DNA from: Actinacidiphila glaucinigra
GTDB lineage: Bacteria > Actinomycetota > Actinomycetes > Streptomycetales > Streptomycetaceae
Assembly (NCBI RefSeq): GCF_900188405.1
Contig: NZ_FZOF01000001.1
Location: forward strand, 620,001 to 684,000
Direction of reading: 5' to 3'
DNA: 64,000 bases
Below, piece by piece: positions 46,414 through 55,261 of the stretch. A program made the position numbers and the translations under genes. Each line of letters opens with the position of its first letter. Position 1 is the first letter of the stretch. The notes below the pieces were generated by a model, which was not told where the DNA came from, ran no database searches, and worked only from the letters and a program-made list of their open reading frames with translations.

Positions 46414-47586
46414 TCAGCCGTTGCTGAGGGTGGCCACGTCACCCAGGTAGCCGATCTTGCCGTCGGCGACCTGGTACAGGTACACGTTCTTGATCTTCAG
46501 CTCGCCCTTGTCGTCGAAGGCGAAGTCCTTGGTCAGACCCTTGTAGTTGACACCCTTCAGGGCCGCCAGCAGCTTGTCGCGGGTGACGTCCTTGCCGAGC
46601 TTCTTCATCTCGGAGATGACCAGGTTCGCGATGTCGTACGACTCGGCCGAGTAGGTGCCCGGCGGCGTGTTGAACTTCGCGGTGTACGCCTCGGTGAACG
46701 CCTTGGTGCTCTCGTTCTTCGTGGCGTCGGTGCACGGGCAGGTCAGGAACCACTTGTCGGCCGCGGCGCCGGCCAGCTCCACGAACTTCGCGTCGTTGGA
46801 ACCGTCACCCGAGATGCCGATGCCCTTGAAGCCGCCGTCCGTCAGCTTCTTGGCGAAGGGCGCCAGGTCCGCGTAGTAACCCGCGTAGATCAGCGCGTCG
46901 GCCTTCGAGTTGACGACCTTCGTCGCGGCGGCGGTGTAGTCCGGGGTCTTGGCCGGGACGGAGTCCGTCTCCACCGTGACGCCCGCGGCCTTCAGGTTGT
47001 CGATCGCGACCTTGGCCAGACCGACGCCGTACTCGCTCTTGTCGTCGATGACGAAGACCTTCTTGGCCTTCTCCTTCTTCGACAGGTACTCGGCCATGCC
47101 GGCACCCTGCTCGTTGTCGTTCGGAGCACCGCGCAGGAACGAGGTGAAGCCCTGGCTCGTCAGGTCCGGGTTGGTCGCCGACGGCGACACCGCGGCGAGC
47201 TGCGCCTGGGCGTACAGGCCACCCGAGGCCTTGGTCGGGCCGGAGAACGCCGGGCCGACGACGGCGACGACACTGGTGTCACCGATCAGCTTCTGGGCGG
47301 CGGCGGGCGCCTGGTCCGGCAGACCCTGGTCGTCACCGTCCACGACCTTCAGCGTGAAGGGCAGGTCGCCCTTCTTGTTGGCCTCTTCGACGGCCAGCTT
47401 CAGACCGTTGTTCTCGTTGATGCCCAGCGCGCTGTTGTCGCCGGACAGCGGACCCTGGAAGCCGATGGAGAACGTCGGCTTGCCGCCGCTCTTGCCGCTG
47501 TCGTCCTTGCCGCCACCGCATGCGGTGAGCGCGAGAGCGCCAACTGCCACCGGGATAGCAAACTTGACGAACTTGTTGTTGAGCAC
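46414..47586 (-). CDS. livK: Branched-chain amino acid ABC transporter binding lipoprotein
   Basis: The 390-residue receptor has a lipoprotein signal with lipobox LTAC (Cys23) and a two-lobed periplasmic-binding fold: FSIGFQGPLSGDNSALGINE, VVDGDDQGLPDQAPAAAQKL, VVAVVGPAFSGPTKA, KVFVIDDKSEYGVGLAK and TYSAESYDIANLVI. It captures the amino acid outside the membrane for LivHMGF. The start is GTG at 47586 behind CAGGGGG. The 217-bp region upstream is shared with a divergent gene and contains AT-rich patches suitable for promoters. Confidence 0.93.
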   Translation of the reverse strand: MLNNKFVKFAIPVAVGALALTACGGGKDDSGKSGGKPTFSIGFQGPLSGDNSALGINENNGLKLAVEEANKKGDLPFTLKVVDGDDQGLPDQAPAAAQKLIGDTSVVAVVGPAFSGPTKASGGLYAQAQLAAVSPSATNPDLTSQGFTSFLRGAPNDNEQGAGMAEYLSKKEKAKKVFVIDDKSEYGVGLAKVAIDNLKAAGVTVETDSVPAKTPDYTAAATKVVNSKADALIYAGYYADLAPFAKKLTDGGFKGIGISGDGSNDAKFVELAGAAADKWFLTCPCTDATKNESTKAFTEAYTAKFNTPPGTYSAESYDIANLVISEMKKLGKDVTRDKLLAALKGVNYKGLTKDFAFDDKGELKIKNVYLYQVADGKIGYLGDVATLSNG

Positions 47587-47803
47587 TACGACCCCCTGGA
47601 GCCGCCCAATGAGATTACGAGTCGGCGGGCCGTAGGCCCTCCGGATTGCGACCGCGTGAACATCACGCGGGTTGGCGGGAATGTAATCCGCTGATCAGGC
47701 ACTCAGATAGGTCGTAGGAAGATATGTGATCGGACGGTGACCTGGGTCATGTGCCGGAAACAGAACGGTCCTTACCGGTAACCGGACGACCCGTGGGGGA
47801 GAG

Positions 47804-48391
47804 ATGCAGGCAAAGGTCCGATTTGGCGGCCTTGTGCGACGGGCGGCCCACCGGCCGCTCGTGACCGCGCTGGCCGGAGCGCTCGCCGGAGCCACGGTAG
47901 CGGCCCTCGTCGCCGCGGCGACATGGCCCCACCCTTCCCCGCCCGCGACCGGGCAACCCCTCCGTCAGCTCGAAATCCCCCTCGACGCACCCGCCGTCAA
48001 GGCGGGGAACCTCGAATTCCGCGCCCTCGCGCTGCGCTGCGGCATCGCCGTCATCGTCGGCACCCACGCCGAACACCCCGCGAAAGGCCGCCTCTGCCGC
48101 GTCCGCATCGGCGTCACCGTCGACGACTCCGTCAGCGCGCGCCTCGACAACGACCTCCACCGGCTCGTCCTCGCCGACGGCAGCGGGCACTCCATGGACT
48201 GGGAGGCCATGCAGATCAAGCGCCAGCCCCTCACCATCGGCATCGGCGCCCACGACAGCGCCCAGTACGACCTGTGGTTCGACATCCCCCGCGACGCCGC
48301 CGTCGACCACCTCGCCGTCACCAACGACAAAGGGATGCCCGCATCGGACATCCCTCTGCCATCGCTTGACTGGCCCGACCACTCGGCCTGA
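47804..48391 (+). CDS. Membrane-anchored exported protein of unknown function
   Basis: The 195-residue protein has a basic start, one TM or signal anchor (about 18-40) and an extracytoplasmic domain of beta-strand character (GNLEFRALALRCGIAVIVG, RVRIGVTVDDSVSARLDND, DLWFDIPRDAAVDHLAV) resembling DUF4352-type immunoglobulin-like domains. Two Cys (about residues 79 and 97) could form a disulfide. GGGGGAGAG precedes ATG 47804. It is divergent from livK and ends 18 bp before the convergent pdtaR gene. Function unknown. Confidence 0.8.
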   Translation: MQAKVRFGGLVRRAAHRPLVTALAGALAGATVAALVAAATWPHPSPPATGQPLRQLEIPLDAPAVKAGNLEFRALALRCGIAVIVGTHAEHPAKGRLCRVRIGVTVDDSVSARLDNDLHRLVLADGSGHSMDWEAMQIKRQPLTIGIGAHDSAQYDLWFDIPRDAAVDHLAVTNDKGMPASDIPLPSLDWPDHSA

Positions 48392-48409
48392 ACCGCTCCC
48401 CGGCCGACG

Positions 48410-49036
48410 CTACTTGGCGGCGCCGTCCACCTCGTCCAGCACGGCCTGCGCCACCGCCTGCATCGTCATGCGGCGGTCCATCGACGTCTTCTGGATCCAC
48501 CGGAACGCGGCCGGCTCCGACAGCCCGTACTTCGTCTGCAGGACGCTCTTCGCCCGGTCCACCAGCTTGCGCGTCTCCAGTCGCAGGCTCAGGTCCGCGA
48601 CCTCCGCCTCCAGCGCCCGCAGCTCCGTGAACCGCGACACCGCCATCTCGATCGCCGGCACGACGTCGCTCTTGCTGAAGGGCTTCACCAGGTAGGCCAT
48701 GGCGCCCGCGTCCCGGGCCCGCTCCACCAGCTCGCGCTGCGAGAAGGCGGTCAGCATCAGCACCGGCGCGATCTTCTCCTTGGCGATCCGCTCCGCGGCC
48801 GAGATCCCGTCCAGCACGGGCATCTTCACGTCCAGGATCACCAGGTCCGGCCGCAGCTCCTCGGCGAGCTTCACGGCGGTCTCGCCGTCCCCCGCCTCAC
48901 CGACGACGGAGTAGCCCTCCTCCTCGAGCATCTCTTTCAGGTCGAGCCTGATCAGAGCCTCGTCCTCGGCGATCACCACGCGGGTGGTCTGCGGCGGTAC
49001 GTGCGACTGCTCGTCAACGGGCTCGGCGGCGCTCAC
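48410..49036 (-). CDS. pdtaR: ANTAR-domain response regulator
   Basis: The 208-residue protein has a receiver domain (residues 18-135) with acidic pocket AEDE, phospho-acceptor Asp69 in VILDVKMPVLDG, Thr in LMLTAF and Lys in LVKPFSKSDV, followed by an ANTAR RNA-binding domain (about 145-205: VDLSLRLETRKLVDRAK-like helix, AFRWIQKTSMDRRMTMQAVA). ANTAR regulators act as antiterminators on two-hexaloop RNAs; PdtaR is normally paired with the PdtaS kinase, which is not in this window. GTG 49036 follows GAGGAG. Confidence 0.93.
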   Translation of the reverse strand: MSAAEPVDEQSHVPPQTTRVVIAEDEALIRLDLKEMLEEEGYSVVGEAGDGETAVKLAEELRPDLVILDVKMPVLDGISAAERIAKEKIAPVLMLTAFSQRELVERARDAGAMAYLVKPFSKSDVVPAIEMAVSRFTELRALEAEVADLSLRLETRKLVDRAKSVLQTKYGLSEPAAFRWIQKTSMDRRMTMQAVAQAVLDEVDGAAK

Positions 49037-49083
49037 GGGACTCCTCGTTCCAGGGCAGGTGCTGCGAGTAGAGCCTACCTAGC

Positions 49084-49112
49084 TGCGGTGTCGCGTACCC
49101 ACACGGTACGCT
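49084..49112 (+). promoter_or_regulatory. Candidate tRNA promoter overlapped by a palindrome
   Basis: TGCGGT (49084-49089) and TACGCT (49107-49112) are 17 bases apart and would start transcription about 8 bases before the mature tRNA. Over the -10 lies a perfect 7-bp inverted repeat GCGTACC-CACAC-GGTACGC (49093-49111). The -35 match is weak. Confidence 0.42.
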
Positions 49113-49126
49113 GTGATCCGCAACCC

Positions 49127-49209
49127 GCCGGGTTGGTGGAACGGCATACACGGATGTCTCAAACACATCTGCCCGTGAGGGCTTGCGGGTTCGAATCCCG
49201 CACCCGGCA
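49127..49209 (+). tRNA. tRNA-Leu (anticodon CAA)
   Basis: The 83-base gene folds as a class II tRNA: acceptor GCCGGGT with ACCCGGC (49127-49133/49202-49208), anticodon stem GATGT/ACATC with loop CTCAAAC and anticodon CAA at 49160-49162, a long variable arm (about 49170-49184) and a T arm GCGGG-TTCGAAT-CCCGC. It decodes the rare leucine codon UUG. CCA is not encoded. A T5 run at 49211-49215 can end transcription. The anticodon differs from the UAA of the developmental tRNA bldA. Confidence 0.95.
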
Positions 49210-49288
49210 CTTTTTCATGAACATCCCTTTCGAGTGAATGTTCCCCTTTCTCCCTCGTTGATCTTCGGCTTCCACTCAAAGTGGGCGC

Positions 49289-50080
49289 ATGGTCGCACAA
49301 GGGAACGATTTGCGTCACCAAGCGACGGCCCTCTGCCGCTCGGGCATGCGGAACGCCGAGGTCGCCCGCCAGCTCGGCGTTCCGCCGGGAACCGTGAGCT
49401 ATTGGCTGCACCTGGATCGCTCAAGACGTGGTGAATGTCCAGGACGGCGGCCTCCGCCACCCTGCCCCCGGTGCGACGACACTCCGCTCGACGAGGCGGC
49501 GTACGCCTATCTCCTCGGGCTCTACCTCGGCGACGGCCACATCATCCAGCACTCGCGGCACCGCGTGCCCAGTCTGATGATCACGTGCTCGGAGAAGTGG
49601 CCCGGGCTCATCGACGAGGCGGAACGAGCCATGCGCGCGGTCTTCCCGCAGAACAGGACGTGCCGCGTCCGCAAGACCGGGGCACTCAATGTCAAGGTCT
49701 ACTCGAAGCACCTGTGGTGTCTGTTCCCGCAGCATGGCGAAGGCCGGAAACACGAACGCCACATTGCCCTCGAGCCGTGGCAGCAAGCGATCGTGGACAG
49801 GTACCCGTGGGGGTTCATCCGCGGACTCATCCATTCCGATGGCTGCCGGACCACCAACTGGACGACTCGGATCGTCGCGGGGGAACGCAAGCGCTACGAA
49901 TATCCCCGCTACTTCTTCACCAACAAATCCGACGACATCAGGCGGCTCCTCACGGACACCCTCGACAAGGTCGGGGTGGAGTGGCGGGTCACCCGGCGCG
50001 GCAACGATCCGTACAACGTCTCCGTCGCCCGCCGGGAGGCCGTCGCGCTCATGGACCGCTTCATCGGTCCGAAGCTTTGA
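49289..50080 (+). CDS. HTH plus LAGLIDADG homing-endonuclease-like protein
   Basis: The 263-residue protein has an N-terminal helix-turn-helix (about 8-42: ALCRSGMRNAEVARQLGVPP, GTVSYWL), a small Cys region (Cys50, CPRC at 59-62) and a two-motif LAGLIDADG-like core: LLGLYLGDGH (75-84, acidic Asp82) and FIRGLIHSDG (176-185, Asp184). The two acidic residues at the ends of the paired helices are the expected metal ligands of a homing endonuclease. It is free-standing, not inside an intron or intein, and begins 79 bp after tRNA-Leu. It overlaps the convergent hrpB by 20 bp. Nuclease activity is likely but not certain; a DNA-binding regulator is the alternative. Confidence 0.83.
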   Translation: MVAQGNDLRHQATALCRSGMRNAEVARQLGVPPGTVSYWLHLDRSRRGECPGRRPPPPCPRCDDTPLDEAAYAYLLGLYLGDGHIIQHSRHRVPSLMITCSEKWPGLIDEAERAMRAVFPQNRTCRVRKTGALNVKVYSKHLWCLFPQHGEGRKHERHIALEPWQQAIVDRYPWGFIRGLIHSDGCRTTNWTTRIVAGERKRYEYPRYFFTNKSDDIRRLLTDTLDKVGVEWRVTRRGNDPYNVSVARREAVALMDRFIGPKL

Positions 50081-52607
50081 GCCGGGCGCTTGTGTGCCGG
50101 GTGGCCACCGCCGTCGTGGGGTCCTCGGGCCAGGGGTGCTTGGGGTAGCGGCCGCGGAGTTCCGCGCGCACCGCGCGGTAGCCGTCGCGCCAGAAGGAGG
50201 CGAGGTCGGCGGTGACGGCGGCGGGACGGCCGGCGGGGGAGAGCAGGTGGACGAGGAGGGGGACGCGGCCGCCGGCGATGCGGGGGGTGGCGGTCCAGCC
50301 GAAGAGTTCCTGGAGCTTGGCGGCGAGGACGGGGCGGTCGTCGTCGTAGGAGACGCGGACCTTGGAGCCGGAGGGGATCTCCAGGCGTTCCGGGGCGAGT
50401 TCGTCGAGGCGGGCGGCTTCGCCGGTGGCCCAGGGCAGGAGGCGGCCCAGGGCGGTGGCGGCGTCGGTGCGGGCGAGGTCGGCCCGGCGGCGGGCGGTGG
50501 CGAGTTCGGGGGCGAGCCACTCGTCCGCGCGGGAGAGCAGGGCCTCGTCGGAGACGTCGGGCCAGGGGGCGCCGATCTCGCGGTGGAGGAAGGCGAGCCG
50601 CAGCCGCAGGGTGTCGGCGTCGCGGGTCCACCTCAGCAGGCGGGGTCCTTCGCGGCGGAGGCCGTCGAGGAGGGCGGTGCGCAGTTGTGCGGGGTCGGGG
50701 CGGGCGAGGGGGCGGGTGGTGAGGGTGATCGCGCCGAGCCGGGCGGCGTGGTGGGCGGTGACGTCGCCGTCGGTCCAGGTGACCTCGTCGGTCTCGGTGA
50801 GCAGGGGCTCGGCGGCGGTGCGGGCGGTGTCCTCGTCGATGACGGCGGCGAGGCGTACGCGGGCGGAGGGGGAGCCCGCGGGGCGGTCGGCGACGGCGAC
50901 GGCGAGCCACTGGGGGGTGCCGAGGCGTGTGCCGTCGGCGAGTTCGGCTGCGGTGCCGGAGGCCATCAGGTAGCCGGTGCCGGTGCCACTGCCGGTGCCG
51001 CGGCGGCGGGCGACGCGTTCGGGGAAGGCCAGCGCGGTGACGAGGCCGGCGGCGGTGTCGTCGGTGAGCGCGGTGGCGGGGTGGTCGGGGGCCGCGGCGG
51101 CGAGGCGGCGGGCTTCGCGGCGCCAGCGGTCGGCGTGGGCGTCGTGGGCGCGGCGGGCGGTGCGCCAGGCGGTGGCGAGGTCGTCGCCGTGGTCGCGCGG
51201 GGGTTGCTCGGAGAGGAGGGCGACGATGTCGGCGGCGCGGCGGGTGCCGGTGCGGGGCGCGCCGTCCATGAGGGCGCGGGCGAGGCGGGGGTGGAGCCCG
51301 ATGCGGGCCATGCGGTCGCCGCGGTCGGTGGTGCGGCCGTCGGGGCGGAGGGCGCCGATGGCGGTGAGGACGTCGTGGGCGGCGGCGAGGGCGCCGGTTG
51401 GCGGCGGGTCGAGGAGCGCGAGCCCGGAGGCGTCGGGGTCGCCCCACGCGGCGGCCTGGAGGGCGAAGGGGGTGAGGTCGGCGACGGCGATCTCGGGGGA
51501 GGGGTAGCGGGGCCGGCCGGTGTCCTCGGCCTCGTTCCAGCAGCGGTAGGCGGTGCCGGGGGCTTCCCGTCCGGCGCGTCCGGCGCGCTGGGCGGCGGTG
51601 GCGAGGGAGGCCCGGACGGTGGTGAGGGAGCCGAGTCCGCGGGCGTGGTCGGTGCGGGGTTCGCGGGCGAGGCCGGAGTCGACGACGACGCGGACGCCGG
51701 GGACGGTGAGGCTGGATTCGGCGACGGAGGTGGCGAGGACGACGCGTCGCCGGATGCCGTCGCCGCCGCGGAGCACGGCGTCCTGGACGGAGGCGGGTGC
51801 CTGGCCGTGGAGTTGGAGGACCTCGGCGCCGATGTCGCCGAGCAGGCCGGCGACGCGGGCGATCTCGCCGGTGCCGGGGAGGAAGCACAGGACGTCGCCG
51901 TCGGCGGCGCGCAGCGCGGTGCGGACGGTGGCGGCGACGTGGTCGAGGAACGCGGGGTCGACGCGCATGCCGTGGGGCGGCCGGATGCCGTGCGGCGGGG
52001 GTGCGTGGGTGACGGCCACGGGGTGCATGTGTCCCTGGGCGTGGACGACGGGTGCGTCGCCGAGCAGCCGTGACCATGCGTCGGCGTCGGTGGTGGCGGA
52101 AGCGGCGACGAGGCGCAGGTCGGGGCGGAGGGCGGCGCGTACGTCGAGCAGGAAGGCCATGGCGGTGTCGGCGTCGAGGTGGCGTTCGTGGCACTCGTCG
52201 AGAAGGACGGTGGTGGTGCCGGGGAGTTCCTGGTCGCGCTGGAGCCGCTGCAGGAGGACTCCGGTGGTGACGACCTCGACGACGGTGCGGGGGGAGACCT
52301 TGCGGTCGCCGCGGACGGTGTGGCCGACGAGGCCGCCCGGCTCCTCGCCGAGCAGCCAGGCCATGCGGCGGGCGGCGGCCTTGGCGGCCATGCGGCGCGG
52401 TTCCGCGACCACGACGCTCCGGGTGGGCCGGTCGTCGAGGAGGCCGGCGAGGGCGAGCGGGACGAGGGTGGTCTTGCCGGTGCCGGGCGGTGCGGCGAGG
52501 ACGGCGCAGCCGTGGCCGTCGAGGGCGCCGTGGAGGGCGGGCAGGGCGGTGCGCACCGGGAGGGCGGCGAGGGCGTCCTCCCGCGGTCGCGCGGGGCGGG
52601 GAGTCAC
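50061..52607 (-). CDS. hrpB: ATP-dependent helicase HrpB
   Basis: The 848-residue DEAH/RHA-type helicase shows Walker A AAPPGTGKTTLVP (near residue 36), PRRMAAKAAARRMAWLLGE, motif II LLDECHERHLD, SATTDADAW, motif V VVLATSVAESSLTVPGV and motif VI AAQRAGRAGREAPG, then the helicase-associated and HrpB C-terminal domains ending near SFWRDGYRAVRAELRGRYPKHPWPEDP. Its physiological RNA or DNA substrate is not settled. GTG 52607 overlaps the upstream methyltransferase stop. Upstream in-frame sequence is a shadow. Confidence 0.94.
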   Translation of the reverse strand: MTPRPARPREDALAALPVRTALPALHGALDGHGCAVLAAPPGTGKTTLVPLALAGLLDDRPTRSVVVAEPRRMAAKAAARRMAWLLGEEPGGLVGHTVRGDRKVSPRTVVEVVTTGVLLQRLQRDQELPGTTTVLLDECHERHLDADTAMAFLLDVRAALRPDLRLVAASATTDADAWSRLLGDAPVVHAQGHMHPVAVTHAPPPHGIRPPHGMRVDPAFLDHVAATVRTALRAADGDVLCFLPGTGEIARVAGLLGDIGAEVLQLHGQAPASVQDAVLRGGDGIRRRVVLATSVAESSLTVPGVRVVVDSGLAREPRTDHARGLGSLTTVRASLATAAQRAGRAGREAPGTAYRCWNEAEDTGRPRYPSPEIAVADLTPFALQAAAWGDPDASGLALLDPPPTGALAAAHDVLTAIGALRPDGRTTDRGDRMARIGLHPRLARALMDGAPRTGTRRAADIVALLSEQPPRDHGDDLATAWRTARRAHDAHADRWRREARRLAAAAPDHPATALTDDTAAGLVTALAFPERVARRRGTGSGTGTGYLMASGTAAELADGTRLGTPQWLAVAVADRPAGSPSARVRLAAVIDEDTARTAAEPLLTETDEVTWTDGDVTAHHAARLGAITLTTRPLARPDPAQLRTALLDGLRREGPRLLRWTRDADTLRLRLAFLHREIGAPWPDVSDEALLSRADEWLAPELATARRRADLARTDAATALGRLLPWATGEAARLDELAPERLEIPSGSKVRVSYDDDRPVLAAKLQELFGWTATPRIAGGRVPLLVHLLSPAGRPAAVTADLASFWRDGYRAVRAELRGRYPKHPWPEDPTTAVATRHTSARLKASDR

Positions 52608-53437
52608 GGGGCGACGCAGACGAAGATCGCGGTGCCGGGGATGACGCGGCCGCGCTGCGGGGACCAGCCGCCCCACTCCGCGGTGTTCCAGTCGGGCCAT
52701 TCGGGTTCGACGAGGTCGACGAGCCGGAAGCCGGCGGCGCTGAGTTCGCGGACGCGGTCGCCGAGGGTGCGGTGGTGTTCGACGTAGACGGCGTGCCCGT
52801 TCTCGTCCTGTTCGACGTAGGGGGTGCGGTCGAAGTAGGAGGCGGAGGCGGCGAGTCCCTCGGGGCCGGGTTCGTCGGGGAAGGCCCAGCGGACGGGGTG
52901 GGTGACGGAGAAGACCCAGCGGCCGCCGGGGCGCAGGACGCGCCGGACCTCGCGCATGACGCGCGCGGTGTCGGCGATGAAGGGGAGGGCGCCGTACGCG
53001 GAGCAGGCGTGGTCGAAGGAGGCGTCGGCGAAGGGGAGGACGCCGGCGTCGGCCTGCACGAGCGGGAAGGGGCTGCGGCCGTCGTCGATGCGGCGGGCGT
53101 GCTGGAGCTGGCGGTGGGAGAGGTCCAGGGCGACGGGCCGGGCGCCGTGCGCGGCGAGCCAGCGCGAGCACTGGGCCGCGCCGGCGCCGATCTCGAGGAT
53201 GCGGGCGCCGTGGAGGCCGGCGGCGGGTCCGAGGAGCTGGAGTTCGTCCTCGGTTGCTCCTTCCGGGCCCCAGACGAATTCGGAGTCGCCGAGGAACTCC
53301 CCGTGGTCGCTCTGGTACTCGTCCGCGTTGCGGTCCCACCATCCGCGGTTGGCTCGGCTGCTCTCCGTGTCGTCGGCGACACGGCGCGTGGCCTCGGGTT
53401 CTTCGGGGGCTGGCCGGGGGGCCGGTGCTTGGATCAT
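52604..53437 (-). CDS. Class I SAM-dependent methyltransferase
   Basis: The 277-residue enzyme has motif I ILEIGAGAAQCSRWLAAHG, motif II VALDLSHRQL, LVQADAGVLPFADASFD and VLRPGGRWVFSVTHPVRW, typical of Methyltransf_11 proteins. The N-terminal segment WWDRNADEYQSDHGEFLGD is common in actinobacterial homologues. The target is unknown. ATG 53437 has AGAGGG only 16 bases upstream, so translation may rely on another signal. The stop overlaps hrpB (GTGA), making a two-gene operon divergent from rpsA. Confidence 0.9.
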   Translation of the reverse strand: MIQAPAPRPAPEEPEATRRVADDTESSRANRGWWDRNADEYQSDHGEFLGDSEFVWGPEGATEDELQLLGPAAGLHGARILEIGAGAAQCSRWLAAHGARPVALDLSHRQLQHARRIDDGRSPFPLVQADAGVLPFADASFDHACSAYGALPFIADTARVMREVRRVLRPGGRWVFSVTHPVRWAFPDEPGPEGLAASASYFDRTPYVEQDENGHAVYVEHHRTLGDRVRELSAAGFRLVDLVEPEWPDWNTAEWGGWSPQRGRVIPGTAIFVCVAP

Positions 53438-53739
53438 CGCGCTGGTCGTCGTACCCTCTGTGGTGACCTGTGGCTGCGGTGTCACCGCAGCACGTCTATG
53501 TGCCAGTGCCCGGTACGGGGTGTTACGCCCGTGGTGTGCTCTTCGTGCATTGACCGTGCCCGGCTGCCCCCGTATGCTACAAGTTGCGCTGCGAGCCTGC
53601 GCGCCTCGGACGGAGCAGGCTGCGCTCACATCTGTTGTACCTCTCGGCCTTGTGGGCTGTCCGGAATCGGCAGGAGCGAAACGGGCTTACGGCGTAGCAG
53701 TACCTACGACTTCATGTCCGTACCGGAGCCCTTTTCCTA
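53438..53739. other. Divergent region and rpsA leader
   Basis: This 302-bp non-coding stretch holds the rpsA promoter (53550-53578) and a leader of about 155 bases. The leader contains a hairpin AGCCTGC (53594-53600)/GCAGGCT (53615-53621). The only ribosome-binding-like sequence is GGAG about 11 bases before the rpsA ATG. No credible ORF. Confidence 0.6.
53550..53578 (+). promoter_or_regulatory. rpsA promoter (sigma-70/HrdB type)
   Basis: TTGACC (53550-53555) and TATGCT (53573-53578) are separated by exactly 17 bases, the best vegetative promoter in the window. Transcription would begin near 53585, giving a leader of roughly 155 bases before the rpsA ATG. Confidence 0.8.
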
Positions 53740-55236
53740 ATGACGAGCAGCACCGAGGCCCAGGCCCCTCGTACCACCCCGCAGGTGGCGGTCAACGACA
53801 TCGGTTCCGAGGAAGCCTTCCTCGCCGCGATCGACGAGACGATCAAGTACTTCAACGACGGCGACATCGTCGACGGCGTCATCGTGAAGGTCGACCGGGA
53901 CGAGGTCCTGCTCGACATCGGTTACAAGACCGAGGGTGTCATCCCCTCGCGCGAGCTTTCGATCAAGCACGACGTCGACCCCAACGAGGTCGTCGCCGTG
54001 GGCGACGAGATCGAGGCCCTGGTTCTCCAGAAGGAGGACAAGGAGGGTCGTCTGATCCTGTCCAAGAAGCGCGCCCAGTACGAGCGCGCCTGGGGCACGA
54101 TCGAGAAGATCAAGGAAGAGGACGGGATCGTCACCGGTACCGTCATCGAGGTCGTCAAGGGTGGTCTCATCCTCGACATCGGCCTCCGCGGCTTCCTCCC
54201 CGCCTCCCTGGTCGAGATGCGCCGTGTCCGCGACCTCCAGCCGTACGTCGGCAAGGAGCTCGAGGCCAAGATCATCGAGCTGGACAAGAACCGCAACAAC
54301 GTGGTCCTGTCCCGTCGTGCCTGGCTGGAGCAGACCCAGAGCGAGGTCCGCCAGACCTTCCTCACCACCCTCCAGAAGGGCCAGGTGCGCTCCGGCGTCG
54401 TCTCCTCCATCGTCAACTTCGGTGCCTTCGTGGACCTGGGTGGCGTGGACGGCCTCGTGCACGTGTCCGAGCTGTCCTGGAAGCACATCGACCACCCCTC
54501 CGAGGTCGTCGAGGTCGGCCAGGAGGTCACGGTCGAGGTCCTGGACGTCGACATGGACCGCGAGCGTGTCTCCCTGTCGCTGAAGGCGACCCAGGAAGAC
54601 CCGTGGCAGCAGTTCGCCCGTACGCACCAGATCGGCCAGGTCGTCCCCGGCAAGGTCACCAAGCTGGTGCCGTTCGGTGCGTTCGTCCGCGTGGACGAGG
54701 GCATCGAGGGTCTGGTCCACATCTCCGAGCTGGCCGAGCGCCACGTGGAGATCCCGGAGCAGGTCGTCCAGGTCAACGACGAGATCTTCGTCAAGGTCAT
54801 CGACATCGACCTCGAGCGTCGTCGCATCAGCCTCTCGCTGAAGCAGGCCAACGAGTCCTTCGGTGCCGACCCGGCCTCGGTCGAGTTCGACCCGACCCTG
54901 TACGGCATGGCCGCGTCCTACGACGACCAGGGCAACTACATCTACCCCGAGGGCTTCGACCCCGAGGCCAACGACTGGCTCGAGGGCTACGAGACCCAGC
55001 GCGAGGCTTGGGAGCACCAGTACGCCGAGGCGCAGACGCGCTTCGAGCAGCACCAGGCCCAGGTCATCAAGTCCCGCGAGGCGGACGCCGAGGCTGCGGC
55101 CCAGGCCGGCGAGGCGGCTCCGGCCGGCCCGACCGGTGGCTCGTACTCCTCGGAGTCCGGTGACCAGTCCGGCGCCCTCGCCTCGGACGAGGCGCTGGCG
55201 GCGCTCCGCGAGAAGCTGGCCGGCGGCCAGAGCTGA
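53740..55236 (+). CDS. rpsA: 30S ribosomal protein S1
   Basis: The 498-residue protein has four S1 RNA-binding repeats (about residues 36-105, 121-190, 208-276, 293-362), the actinobacterial number, against six in E. coli. Visible repeat features are DGVIVKVDRDEVLLDIGYKTEGVIP, FGAFVDLGGVDGLVHVSELSW, LSLKATQEDPWQQF and FGAFVRVDEGIEGLVHISELAERHV. A ~130-residue tail rich in Glu, Ala, Gln and Gly follows. S1 helps mRNA bind the ribosome. Codons are strongly biased, as for a highly expressed gene. Confidence 0.97.
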   Translation: MTSSTEAQAPRTTPQVAVNDIGSEEAFLAAIDETIKYFNDGDIVDGVIVKVDRDEVLLDIGYKTEGVIPSRELSIKHDVDPNEVVAVGDEIEALVLQKEDKEGRLILSKKRAQYERAWGTIEKIKEEDGIVTGTVIEVVKGGLILDIGLRGFLPASLVEMRRVRDLQPYVGKELEAKIIELDKNRNNVVLSRRAWLEQTQSEVRQTFLTTLQKGQVRSGVVSSIVNFGAFVDLGGVDGLVHVSELSWKHIDHPSEVVEVGQEVTVEVLDVDMDRERVSLSLKATQEDPWQQFARTHQIGQVVPGKVTKLVPFGAFVRVDEGIEGLVHISELAERHVEIPEQVVQVNDEIFVKVIDIDLERRRISLSLKQANESFGADPASVEFDPTLYGMAASYDDQGNYIYPEGFDPEANDWLEGYETQREAWEHQYAEAQTRFEQHQAQVIKSREADAEAAAQAGEAAPAGPTGGSYSSESGDQSGALASDEALAALREKLAGGQS

Positions 55237-55261
55237 TCGCAGGGCCCACGCCCACGCATCA

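Noticed and set aside
49127..49209. The developmental tRNA bldA
   Set aside because: The anticodon is CAA, whereas bldA reads UUA with anticodon UAA.
49127..50080. An integrated plasmid or prophage at tRNA-Leu
   Set aside because: No integrase, excisionase or replication gene, and no second copy of the tRNA 3' end was noticed downstream.
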